In this document: positions 25,501-37,261 of the stretch, piece after piece | How the letters are laid out: each line of letters begins with the position of its first letter | Numbering within the stretch: the stretch's first letter is position 1 | Assembly (NCBI GenBank): GCA_028671895.1 | Contig: CM053801.1 | Coordinates: 10,949,375-11,013,374 of the forward strand | Source: Oenanthe sinensis | Lineage: Eukaryota > Streptophyta > Magnoliopsida > Apiales > Apiaceae | DNA length: 64,000 nt | Direction: 5' to 3' | Notes under the pieces: model-generated | The model's input: the letters and a program-made list of their open reading frames with translations, nothing else | Databases searched by the model: none | What the model was told of the DNA's origin: nothing | Position numbers and translations under genes: made by a program

Positions 25501-28500
25501 CATCTGGTAAACTTGACAATGTTTCCCCTAGTTGTGATGTTTTTTTCGCGGAAGAATAAATCAAGTTTCTGACCTTACTCATGGATTCCACAAAATTGGT
25601 CAAATGGTTCTGTAGGCCCTTTGATTCAAGACCCTGAAAAGATATATATGTGAAAGACAATATAAATTGTCAGGCTTAAAGTACTAGAACTAGAAGTAGA
25701 GATCATATGTTATCCAAACACTGAACTATATCTTAAGGGAAAGATGATGGAAAGCAGAGCTTAAATGAACCCAATAATAGTTTCCTCAATTTCGAGTTGG
25801 ATAATCACATCTCATGAGGAAATCCATTTAAGCTACTTCTCAAAAAGAAAAACAATATTCTCTAGTAATAAAAGAAAGTTCTTTGGAAATTTCATTGTTC
25901 GACTATAACAAGATCGTTTAATTAAACAGATGGACAATGTTTAAGTAGTTTGACTCTATTGGCACTCTACAGAACAAGAGGTAATGTTGTATTAAGTGAG
26001 TGTGATAGTGTCAGCACATTGGCAGCACAAGCTTTCTTGGATTGGGGGGGAGAGGGTTTTGTTGATAGTCAAAATGAAATAGTACCTGACTGCCCAAGAA
26101 AACAGCACCTTTTATATGGTCAATCCTGATGGAAATAAAATTGTTTTTAACAGCATCTACAGCTATCTTTTCCACAAGAGCAAATTCAGAAAATGGGATC
26201 ATCCCAGATAGAGTTTCAATCTTCATTGTTTGATACACTTGAGATACCTGGCAGTTGAAGAAAACTACTTAATGTCTTCTTATCAAAATCTAAAATAAAC
26301 ATAATGGAAGATAATACAAAGAGCAGAAATTTATACCTGCTGCAGCAATCTCAGAGTGGTGAGCTTTTCAAGTGAAGGGACATATCGAGACAGCTGCACT
26401 TCTGGGAAAGAAGACGCTGAAGAAAGCTTGCCCCCAAGTTTCGAGATTTTCATCAGCAAGGGCTGGACTTGGGATGCAAGATCTAATGGATGGAATGCAT
26501 GCTCCAGTAAATGATATATATCTTTTACTTCTGTAGTCACACATGCCATTACACCTTTTGCCACCTACACCCAGTACAAAATATATATATAAGAAACAAC
26601 ATTTACCGAAAAAAAGAAACGTGCAAAGCATCCTTAATACTCCCTTTGTCCCATTTCATTCTTTATGGATCATCCCCCCCCCCAAAGTTATTAAGTCAGT
26701 TGAAATGATAAGTTACAAGTACATAACATTTTTTTTGGAACCCCATAAAAAATGCCTCTTACATATCATAATAACAGTGGTAAAGAGCTTCTTTCAAAAC
26801 TTGTTAATCCAGACAAGTGTAGCAATAAGTAATTAAGAGACAAAAGCAAAAACTTTAAACCAGGGATATAAACTATTCAGTGCTGCATTTGAGGATGTAC
26901 AGAATACTTGAGATGCCTAAGAGAAGAAAAAAGAGCAATCATGCTCTACATTTGTGATTTGTGGAATAATACTGCAAAAATAATTTACTGAAGGAACCAT
27001 GCAACATATTATACAAAAACACAGATCCATGATCTGGTATTATCTATTTTAAAACTAGCAACTAAAATTTTCAGAAAAAAAATGGTGCATGAATTCAGGT
27101 GCGGCGGCGGATTTTATGAAGGAAGATAAGCCACCCAGATAGCATAGAATATCTAGCCTCCTCCAACATAAATAGGATATATAGGATAGAATACTTGAGA
27201 TGCCTAAGAAAAGAAAAAAGAGCAATCATGCTCTACATTTGTGATTTGTGGAATAATACTGCAAAAATAATTTACTGAAGGAACCATGCAACATATTATA
27301 CAAACCCACAAATCCTTGGTGCAGCTAAAATTTTCAGTAAAAAATGATGCATGAATTTAGGTGCACCAGTGGGTTTTGGGTTTTATAAAGGCAATTAGGC
27401 AAGACAGAAGTCACCCAGGTAGCATAGAATATCTAGCCTCCTCCAACATAAATAGGATAAAATACTGCATGTATTTTCTTCTCGTCATCCGGGTAGAGGA
27501 AAAAAAGAGAGGAAGAGTGACTAGATACAAATAATAAAGTCAATAGTAACTTCTTTTTCTTTTGATGTCCTTGATATGATTAGTTTTGGACCAAAATAAT
27601 AAGAAATAAACATGATAAATCTTACCAGTTCTGAAAGAAGAGATGACCTTGAAAGCTGAAGTGAATAAATAATCATAGTCAGTGAAAGAAAAACGATATT
27701 AAAAAGCTGCATGAAATCAGGACCGACTGAAATTTTAGTTACCACTTCTCTGCTTTCAGGTTTTGGCTCAACACTAAACCCAATAAGATTAGCCACACGC
27801 AACTTTCTCTCTTTCTTGTTTTCAAGCTCCAAGTGAGATGCACCATATGAGCAATCATAAGGTGATACTGACAGTGCAGCCAAAACAACTGATGAAGCAA
27901 TTAACTGTAAGTCCTTCTGGCTTAAGTTTTTATTAAAACTTTTCTGAAGTGAGAAAAGCTTGAGCCAGGCATAGGCATGATATAGATGGCTGGATGAGAT
28001 CCACAATATTTCTGTTAACTTAGCATAGTAAATAACTAATAAGGATGCCTTTGGAGTTTTCTTGACCATACACATCAATGCGTGAATATCTTCGATTGAG
28101 CGAAATGCTTCCTGCACGAAACACAATCAAAATAATAATCAACATATGTCTATTGGAAGAACAGACAAGGCATCATTGCTATGAATTACCCATCAAAAAA
28201 AAATTGTAAAGCCGGGTTGTACAAACCTGCCAGAGTGCAAGTTCAGTGGCAACCTTCAGCTGTTCAAATCTTGTGTCAAGATATAGCTGCAAACTTTCAG
28301 GAGCAGACAGATCAGGCCGATCTCGTTGATCCCTATATTTGTTTAGGTTTGCCAGATGATTCCTGATAATTTCACACAACCTTCGAAATTCTGTTGTTCG
28401 CTTGTATTGCTTACAGAACTGGAAGGCCCGGTGAGCTGTCATCTATGAATATATAGCTGAAGCTTAGTAAAAGTTGGGCACAGCCAAAAATCATAAAATA

Positions 28501-30519
28501 ATTTACATATATTCAAAATAGTAAAAAACATCAGTGATACTACATATAATAGCTAGTAATCTGTTATAGTACTATTCCAATGCAAGGAGTATACCTTAGG
28601 CCTAGTTTTCTGACATATTAGGATTACGGATCTCATGCATTGCATATCTCCTCTAACTATGATACTACATTGGTGCAAAATTTTGATTACTATTAAGGAC
28701 ATAAATAATTTGCAAATAAAATGGTGGTTAGCTTTCTATTCAGTACAAGCTTTATGCTAAGAATCCTTGGATTATCTACTGCAATCTTACAGAAGTGGGG
28801 AAGAGGATATTTGCCATGCTTATTTAGCATGAGGTCTTTTAGGGGCTGAGTGAGGAGGTTTTTAAGTATAATTCTTCAAGATTGAAAGTGATTTACTAAT
28901 GAACAGAAGCAGGTACTGATCCAAATAACTAAATTACATAGGGCCCACAGGAAAATATATAAAGTTCAAAATAGACACAAAAGAGTAGCATGTGAATAAC
29001 CTGTTAATAGGGCACTTGTTATTAAATAAAGTGATTATTCATTAATGAAGCTGGCATTGTCATGAATTAGAAATAATAACCACCGGAAAACAGCCCCCAG
29101 GGAGGAACTCTAAAACATAATGTCAAGTCAAAAAATTTGAACAGTATTATGAGCTAAGATGGGATCCAGCAGCAATTATGAGACTATATGTATTGCAAGT
29201 TTTGCATAACCTACAGAGTTGAAGATAAGACGGCTTTATTGCCTTCATATAAGGAAAGATTGAACAATTTTTAAATAAAAGAAGTATAATGGACCACCTT
29301 TATTATATAATGCAGTTGTACCATACGAATAGTACACTGATCATTCTATTGTTGACCAGCTCTAGCTAGACAAACTCCAGAGAATATAAAATGCTTCATG
29401 GTAAATCTAGTGAGAGGAAATAGGCAAAGGACCTTAGAATTTGAACAAGTGAATTTATACAAGGCACCCTTAAAATCTCCCTCCAATAAGCTTATTCTAG
29501 AAAGGAAATGAAATAATTACTTACTGCATACAAAGCCTCCAACTTTGAGTTGTTTCTTAATATTTCCAATACCGTTCTATATGTCTCCCACAGGAACTTA
29601 AACCACGGAGTAACCATCTCAAGGTCAGACCTGTCTTTCCATTTTTCCCCGCTAACATAACTCAGCATTAAATCTTCAGGTCGATTATCCGCTTCCAAAT
29701 CATTAACATCGAGAGCTTCTTCTAAAGCCTGTGCTTTACTGCGTGCTAATTCAGCTCTCTCAGTGGCCAATTGCATAAAATGTTTGATCACCTCCTCCAG
29801 TGAACTAATGTTGACTTGTTGGCAGACGATACGATACTGTATTAGACCATCCTTGGCAAACCTTCCCCTTCTCATGTCAACACATAGCTCCACATACTTA
29901 AACATAATCCTCTCAAGAGTCTTTTGCCATGCTCTGTACCTCTTTGAAGTGATAAGACCATGAAGTGCTTGCAGGGCCTCTTGCTTTTGTCCAACATTAA
30001 TTAGCTCTGCATCAATGTGTTAAAGGAAATAACTAATAAACAATATACAGGTCACAAAGAATATAGTCAATTTCTTAATATCAACTTTATCTGCATGTAA
30101 AATATCAAAAACATTCTTGGACCTGCCCTCATAACGAATTAATGTTTTAGGTCCAGACGGTTTCCTCTCTAATCAAGTATTAAGCTTATATTAACATTTA
30201 ATCCGAATTCACAGAAATGTTGCACCAAAAGTATCAAATGTACTATCATAATAAATAGGTAAATTTTAAAAGGAAGCTTATAATTCAACACAACGAATAA
30301 AATATGTGTGCGCGCCAAATAATAGTTGAAATTCTATATATCAAGCCTAACATGATTTCAATAATTAGTTAAGGAAAATTAATTCAAGCCCCGGTTAAGA
30401 TTCTACTTGTAATTCAGCCCCGGCTCATATGTATTCCTCATTCCGTGTGTGTGACATAAATCATGTAACCTACCTTCAGCTCGTTTCAAAGCATTTTCAG
30501 GTTTGGCAAATGTAGCCAT
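22556..30519 (-). CDS. TIF3A1: Eukaryotic translation initiation factor 3 subunit A (eIF3a)
   Basis: Thirteen coding exons on the minus strand, all in phase: 30519-30474, 30006-29525, 28442-28227, 28111-27743, 27655-27626 (only 30 nt), 26564-26337, 26247-26086, 25633-25412, 25319-25113, 25006-24800, 24441-24361, 23929-23728 and 22962-22556, giving 952 aa. The start reads MATFAKPENALKRAE. An N-terminal helical region (TPWFKFLWETYRTVLEILRN) leads to the PCI domain around residues 320-510, then a long charged coiled coil (EKEHKRLLARKSIIEKRKEE onward) and an Arg/Gly-rich tail ending in SSRSRGER. eIF3a is the scaffold of eIF3 on the 40S subunit. The intron after exon 10 starts with GC (CAG|GCAAGC). 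A 5'-UTR intron runs from 31031 to 30549. Confidence 0.95.
23423..23572. mobile_element. Stowaway-type MITE in the last intron of eIF3a, about 150 bp
   Basis: The left end CTCCTCCGCCCCATTTATG and right end ATAAATGGGATGGAGGGAG are inverted copies of the Stowaway terminus, with TA after the right end (23573-23574). The left terminus has lost a few bases, so its border is approximate. It lies between the last two coding exons. Confidence 0.75.
26638..26665. repeat. Solo Stowaway terminus in an eIF3a intron
   Basis: TACTCCCTTTGTCCCATTTC matches the Stowaway terminal inverted repeat, but no matching inverted end is found in the next several hundred bases. Probably a deletion remnant. Confidence 0.5.
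26901..27458. repeat. Tandem duplication of about 280 bp in an eIF3a intron
   Basis: Two adjacent copies, 26901-27187 and 27188-27458, both begin AGAATACTTGAGATGCCTAA and both end with CTAGCCTCCTCCAACATAAA. The first ~115 bases are almost identical and the middle has diverged by substitutions and small indels. The array sits in the intron between the 30-nt exon 5 and exon 6. Confidence 0.92.
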
Positions 30520-31089
30520 CTCGACCAAACCCTTGAATCCCTTCTTGCCTGTCAATAGAATGACACAACCATATAAAGTCCATATTACACTTAAAACTGC
30601 CAAACATAACACTAACCAAAACAAGAGTGCATGCACTTTACAAAAATGTTCCAAAAAAGAATTCTGACATTGATTAATACTTAAAAGAACAAAATAAAGA
30701 TTTATCGAAAAAATTTAATCAATCAACGATTCAAATATACATTTCATAAAATCCCGTATTTACAAAAACTCATACACACGTGTCACATATTTATCACGTA
30801 AACTGCCCTGATACGAGGTAAATAAACCTGTACGTATGTCATTCTTAACTCAAACATGACAAAATCAAACATGGGGATACAGCGGTCATAAATCAATAGC
30901 ATGTAAATTTTGAACAGTGGACAATATGTATATATACACAGATATGAATACATGTATACGTGTAGGTTATAGAAATGGATATGAAAAACAAACATGGGGA
31001 TCAAGAAATGTAACGGTGGCGTGAGACATACCGATTATATGCCAAGAGACGAGGGGGTGGTGTAGAAATCCAACGGCGAAGCCAATCAG

Positions 31090-32780
31090 AATAGGATACT
31101 GCTTAAACACTCAACTAATTACTAATTTCTCATTTTTACTTTTCACCCTGCAATATTTATTAGTGTTGCCCCGTTTTAGTGGATTTTTTTAGATATTACA
31201 GTGTATATAATTGTGTATTTTAATAAATATTTTAATGTTTTATATTTTATTTGAAATCCGATTATATTTATGAAATTTTGAAGGATTCGAATCAACTTAA
31301 AATTAAAATTAGTTATAGTTTTTCAAAATTTATAAATTATTATTAATATATTAAAATCAAAATTAAATACACACTCAAATTATTTGACTCCTTTAGTCCT
31401 GTGTTCTTGAATCAACCAAAGTAAAGAATTTATTAAGCATATATCAGTAAATATTTTAATTTAAAATTTAGGGAGAATTAATTCAATTTTCTAATAGCAA
31501 ACAAATTATGTAATCTTTAATTTGTCTTGGGAGTCATTTGTCTCATTTGTTAACGATGAAATTATTTTAACTGAACATTTTTTGTAAATATCATTCAAAT
31601 TGTTTGATCATAATTAACCTATATACACCAAAATACCCTGTGTAAATATCATTCAGTGTTCCTCTCTCCTGTCGTTTCTGATATTATTGAAAAATAATGC
31701 ACTGTGAAAAAGGTAATAGCATAATTGTGTTATTGAATTTATCCAGTATATTAATTTCGACAAATCAAGAAAAAAAAATAACAGAATTAAAAATTTGTGT
31801 TTGGTTTAATGCAAACCAAATTTATGTAAATATGAAAACTCAAGAAAATTATAATTGAAAATTAATTTTTCTATCCATAACTAACTTGAACTTACTTGTT
31901 TTGTTTATAATTATTCAAGTGAAATGCTTAGATCCTCGTTATAATACGATACACATAACACAATATGTGCATTGTGTTCATGCGATCTATCATACGTTAT
32001 TTGGATCATTTTCTCTGAACATTATTCATTTTTCTATTTGTCTTTGGAGAACAAAGGTGTATTATTCATTATTTTCAATCCGCACAATATTATTATTCCT
32101 CAAATTGCATTGTTTGGCTAATAAATTTTTTTGACTAAATCGAAGTATCGTATTTCATAAACTACATTGTCATTTTTTCAAAAAAGAAAAATATCACTAT
32201 TTTTATCCTTTCAATGTGCAATTATTAATCTGTATTTCAAAATTGGTTGCTTATGTTTGCGGTTAGTAGGATCCTACATTTACTGGCAACAAAGAAATTT
32301 TACCTAAAATTAGTATTGTAGATCTTATGCCAGATGAATGTTCAAAGTTAAGAAATCATGTAGCGTTTGTTTCATCAAACCTTGAAACTAAAATGTACGT
32401 CTGCATATAAAACTAGCTAAAAAATACCTTATAACAAGTTTGAACTTGCAAGTCGGGAGGGCACGACAAATGACCTCCTAACATTGGAAACAAAGCATGG
32501 TCTATATGACAGAAGAAAAGACAAGGCACATTCAAACTAGGTTCACATATAAATTTTTCACAAGGGATAGGAATTCATTATCACCCGCCAATGGTGAATA
32601 ATACTGTTACATGTTAGACTGTAGACAGCAAATGAAACTCCAATTATAGGCTCAATAGCAAATAGCATTACAGACAAGTTAACACAAGTATGATTCGAAA
32701 TAAGCAAAAAAAACCTTTAGGCAGTTCTTGGCAACCATTATCATATCTAAGCCAAGTATATCATTCAATAAGGCCATAAC
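31090..32780. other. Intergenic DNA between eIF3a (5' side) and ADF (3' side)
   Basis: AT-rich, with no recognisable exon. The right-most part should hold the ADF 3' UTR and the left-most part the eIF3a promoter. No transposon boundary was identified. Confidence 0.45.
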
Positions 32781-32872
32781 TATAAACATTTCACTTATCT
32801 AATGAAGATTGAATTGAGGAACTGGTCACACAGAGGACCGAGGTTATATAGAGATATATTTGAAGTCCCGCT

Positions 32873-34413
32873 TCAGTTGGCACGACTTCTAATAACCTCA
32901 ATATCCATTTCAGTAGGGTCGGTAGCTTGCAACTCCACCTGAATTCCATCAAGCTCCCTCTTGAACCTCTCCTTCGAGCTAGCATATATCATCTTGCTTC
33001 GGACACGGGCAGTGTCAGGAGACCTTTTAGAGAAGGAACCATATATTAACACTATACTTGAAGTAAGGATGTGCAATTCTATTTATAGCAAGTGTACCAC
33101 TTACCAGGCAATAAAAAATATCCTGCTTTTCTGACAATTCTCTGCAGTAACAAAATCAAAGTCGTATACAGCATAACGACACTCGTCAGCAGGAAGACTT
33201 GCAGCGAATTCATCATAGCTGTCAGTTGGCTCACCAACCTTCTCCACAACAACTTGCTTTTGTTTCTCCTCAATCTTAAAAACAACAAACCGATGGGTAC
33301 GTTTGCCTTTCAGTTCTAAAAACCTTAGCTTGCAGTCATCGTGCACAGCCATCCCAGATGCTGCATTGGCCTGCAAAGGTGATTGGCAGCAATAGATTCA
33401 TAACTGATACTCAAATTTCTAACCAATCTAATCACATGGGTAATGTTTCTTGTCTACATACTTCATCTGATAAAAAATTTAATCAAAAGGAGAATGCACT
33501 GAGAAACTTCGTATTAACTATATATATGCAAGTGCAATGAGACAATCCCAAGTCAATCGACAAATGCATACAAGATAATAAAATTCCAAGATAGACACAT
33601 ACTAGACAAACAAAGGATTCATGTACTACGTAATTGAGTAGCATAAGCAATCAAGAGACTGGTATTACTTATATGTGAATCTGTGCCGGATTGCTAGAAC
33701 CATTATCTATCAATGATAAATTTGCAGTCAAGACAAGGGTATTCATACTTCACAAGAATGGCCCTTCTACTCTTAAGAGTAGAGCTGAGCAGCTGGGGTA
33801 GCTCCCATAGTAGCAGCGGAGTCGATTCCTTTGAACTTGAACAATGTATGAACTTTTTATAGTTAGATTAAAACTTATGCCTATGATTTTTTGAACTAAA
33901 CTTTGACCCCTTCTACATTCAAATTTACGTAGTAAGTTCGGAATATATTGAACATTTGAAATGTTCAAAAACACATCTTACTTTTTACATCACTAGCTGA
34001 TTATTCCTACTAGAGCCAGGGGTAAACGTGGCCCTACACGGGGTATGTGGGGCTTAGTCAACTGAATTCGCAGTCACTGCCGAATTTTAGGCATAAACAT
34101 CTAAAATAATTACTGGGACATCATCACATAATTGGGTATCGAACACAAAAGCAAAGTTTTAATCTCAAACAATTATTGTTAAAATTAGTGAATTAAATAG
34201 AAGACCAACAGCAAAACATAAATCAAATTTGCAGGGATAAAATCTATAGAAGCAACAAAAGGGGAAGGGGGTTTGAAATGGATGCGATAAGTTAAAAATA
34301 AAGAGAAATAAAACGGTAGGATTAGATTAAACGATTGACATGAAAGCAAAAACAAGTAAGAATCTGAGTAGAGGCATCAGATGGTACAACTAATGAAATT
34401 GAGGACTCACCAT
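32873..34413 (-). CDS. ADF: Actin-depolymerizing factor (ADF/cofilin)
   Basis: Three coding exons on the minus strand: 34413-34411 (only the ATG), 33370-33105 and 33023-32873, giving 139 aa, the usual plant ADF length. The intron directly after the ATG (ATG|GTGAGT) is a hallmark of plant ADF genes. The protein reads M-ANAASGMAVHDDCKLRF with the regulatory Ser-6, LPADECRYAVYDFDFVTAEN, and the actin-binding helix WSPDTARVRSKMIYASSK, ending IEVIRSRAN. ADF severs and depolymerises actin filaments, and in this subgroup phosphorylation of Ser-6 blocks actin binding. The first intron is about 1 kb, and first introns of plant ADF genes often enhance expression. A (GA)16 repeat lies in the leader just upstream. 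Confidence 0.97.
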
Positions 34414-34441
34414 TTCGGAGATGCGGCGGCTGGAGAGATAG

Positions 34442-34445
<4 letters not shown>

Positions 34446-34477
<32 letters not shown>
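34446..34477. repeat. (GA)16 microsatellite in the ADF leader
   Basis: An uninterrupted GA run sits about 33 bases upstream of the ADF ATG (CT on the coding strand). CT-rich leaders are common in highly expressed plant genes. The length probably varies between individuals. Confidence 0.9.
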
Positions 34478-34479
<2 letters not shown>

Positions 34480-34489
34480 CAAAATGAGG

Positions 34490-37250
34490 GAGTCGGGGGT
34501 CTTTATTAGCAGCTACTGTGTGGCGGTGTCTATGGCTTTAAAGCTTTTTCAAGCTTGTACGAGTCTTTGCGTATATATGTACACGACTATATGTTACTAT
34601 AAATTTATAATTTCTTATTTTGGCGTGACACCACGTCTTGTGCTATGTGCTAACAAAGCCTTTAGACTTGTATTTTTATTTTATTTTTACAATGTTTCTT
34701 CCGCGAATTTTCATTATATAAAAATTATTTAGAATTACTATATTTTTATTTTATACAAAATATGAAAAAATTCATATTTTTATATAGAATAAAAAAAATG
34801 TATATCAGGACATCCTTTATAATCACTTTTTTACATTATATTTATTTTTAGCAATTTTGTTACTTACATTCGAGTTTTTTCTTCTCATTTAAAAGCTACT
34901 TGTTTAATAACATATAGATAAAACATTTTTTATAAATACACGTGACTAGTAAATAATTAAATCATATACAATTGATAAGAAAATAAAATCATTATGATTT
35001 CTCAGAACTTAATATTATATTTTCTATCGTAGCATTGGTATCTATAAAATTAAATAAATGTTTGTCAAAAATTTAAGGCAAATATGAAGTATGTTATGGT
35101 ACCGGGCCCGGGCCCGGGCCCATTAAAGATTCTCTATGTGCGTCGGACCAACGCAAGCCTCTCCTTTTTATTCATCGTCTTCCACTTTAACACCTAATAC
35201 TGATTTGATATGTAGTGCATGCCAATTTGTTCCATGGGTTTCTCTATTTTTTATTTATGTATTATATGTATGAAAATGTATGTTAAAAATTAAAATCATT
35301 TATAAAAAAATGGAGAGAGTATATATTATTTTAGTTGTTTGGACGTATAAAATTATAAATTACATTTTTTTTAGCTAGTTTAAATATTTATAAAATATTA
35401 AAAATTGTTTATATACCCCTCATGATTATTATACTTTTTATGAATTTAAATTCAAATTATAGCTCTGCATAATGCACACAACATACGTACATCTTCAAAC
35501 AATTTTAATAAAATAATTTTGACTTGAACTTGATTCAATAAATTCACTTTAATTTAGTTAAAATTTACTTTTAAATGAATTCAAATAAACCTTTAAGTTT
35601 AAAAAAAATTGAGTTGAACCGAGTTTTTAAAATCTCAAACTCAACTTATCAAGCTCCAACTAAAATTTAATTTAATTTAATTTTTGATAATTATTTACCT
35701 ATTTAGGTGCTATCAAAATTATTTTATAATTATTGGTTAATATCAAACAAAAAACATAATAAATATAATATTATTATTTTTTCGAGTCCCATTTATATCG
35801 AATTTGCCACTAATCGGTTCAATTTTCAGCTAGACTCGAATCATGACTTCTCCATGACTCCCATCTTCCATCACAGGATATGGAGGTAAGTGGCTGGGTA
35901 CTATGGATCCGAAGTTTTAGCCTTTCGAGAGGCGTTGTCTTGACTAAAAAAGATGTAGGTATCACAAGTTTTTATAGAGCTGAATTCATTAGGAGTTGTT
36001 CAGACCTTTCATAATAATCTAAATGATTTCTCTTATTTTGGATCCCTTATAAAGGAGGACTGTTCTGATATTGTAAAGGACATGAGGTCCTATTCAATGT
36101 ATTTTGTTAGAAAATCAATGAACTCAGCAACTAATTATTTTGCGAGAGAGGCTAGTTCTTTGCCTGACTTCAAAGAATGGTTTTCCACACCTTGATATCT
36201 TATTGATGTAATCTTTCATTATTTGAATTAAATTTATCTCCTTTTTCTTAAAAAAAAATGAAAAATCATTTTATTGATAAATAATATCCGATAATACATC
36301 AGAAAGGTAATAAAAACTTACCATCTAACCGAAAGATATGTTTAACCAATTTATGAATCGAACGACCCATAAGAAAGAGATTCTCCCAGAAATTTAGTTA
36401 ATAAAACCTTTATATCCAATAAAATGGGTCTCGTTAAAACCCCATAAGAGTAAAATCTTATGGGAAAAACCTCGAAAAAGGAAAAAGAGTGTTCTAAAAT
36501 GATCATAAAAATTAATATACATAGTGGCTCTTAACACAAAGACTAAAAATTCTTGAAGGTTTGTGGATCTTCAATGCGAAAAAACTATTCTCGTCTTGTT
36601 GTTTCCGCCATTAAATCCAAGTTCCTGTCTCCATCCACCTTCTCTTTACTCTTCTTCTTCTCATCTGAGTAACAAAATCTTGCTTTTATTAATATTCCAT
36701 CTACACGCAATAATCCATCTAATTAAATCTGAAAAATAAAAAACAAACCAACAAATACAAATAAATCGATGAACGTGTAACAAAATATATAGTATACAAT
36801 TATAGTATAAAACTCTCAATTCATAATAAAAGTCATCTAATATGACACAAAATCGTCATAAACAATATATAACCACCACAGATATGGTCAAAACACTATC
36901 AAAAAAGGTTATGTCCCATATAGGTACAAAAAATCATCACATATGACACTAAAATTGTTTAAAAATCATATTTGAAATATGTGAAAACAGATACATATGA
37001 TACGGATCAAATATGAACGATACGAAAACAGATTTAAAGATTTAGAAAGGTTATAAATTTCATATTTGATAAGAGAATATATTTATTATAATGAATTATG
37101 ATAAGAGAATCTATCTCCTTTTAATTTCAAAAAAAAAGAAAATTATCGCTAAAACATAAACCCTTCCTCTCCTTTATCCACCTATCGCTAAAACCCTAAA
37201 AAACTCGTCTGTTATTCAATATAAACCCTCCAATCTCCGAGTCAACTCAA
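34490..37250. other. Intergenic DNA with a LINE tail
   Basis: AT-rich sequence between ADF and the next gene. It holds a short GC-only repeat at 35101-35120, a LINE 3' end at about 35880-36258 and the promoter and leader of the gene at 37262. No other exon is recognised. Confidence 0.45.
35880..36258 (+). mobile_element. 5'-truncated LINE (non-LTR retrotransposon) 3' end with poly(A)
   Basis: The frame 35992-36195 reads GVVQTFHNNLNDFSYFGSLI, then MYFVRKSMNSATNYFAREAS and a stop, matching the C-terminal RNase H-like domain of plant LINE polyproteins. It is followed by a short 3' UTR (TTGATGTAATCTTTC) and a poly(A) run at about 36250-36258, the usual LINE end. The left border is not defined and no reverse transcriptase is present. 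Confidence 0.7.
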
Positions 37251-37261
37251 TCCGATTCACC

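Noticed and set aside
36400..36490. Possible LTR-retrotransposon piece (AACCTCGAAAAAGG wording)
   Set aside because: No LTR pair, primer-binding site or polyprotein could be found nearby; resemblance only to loosely remembered repeat text.
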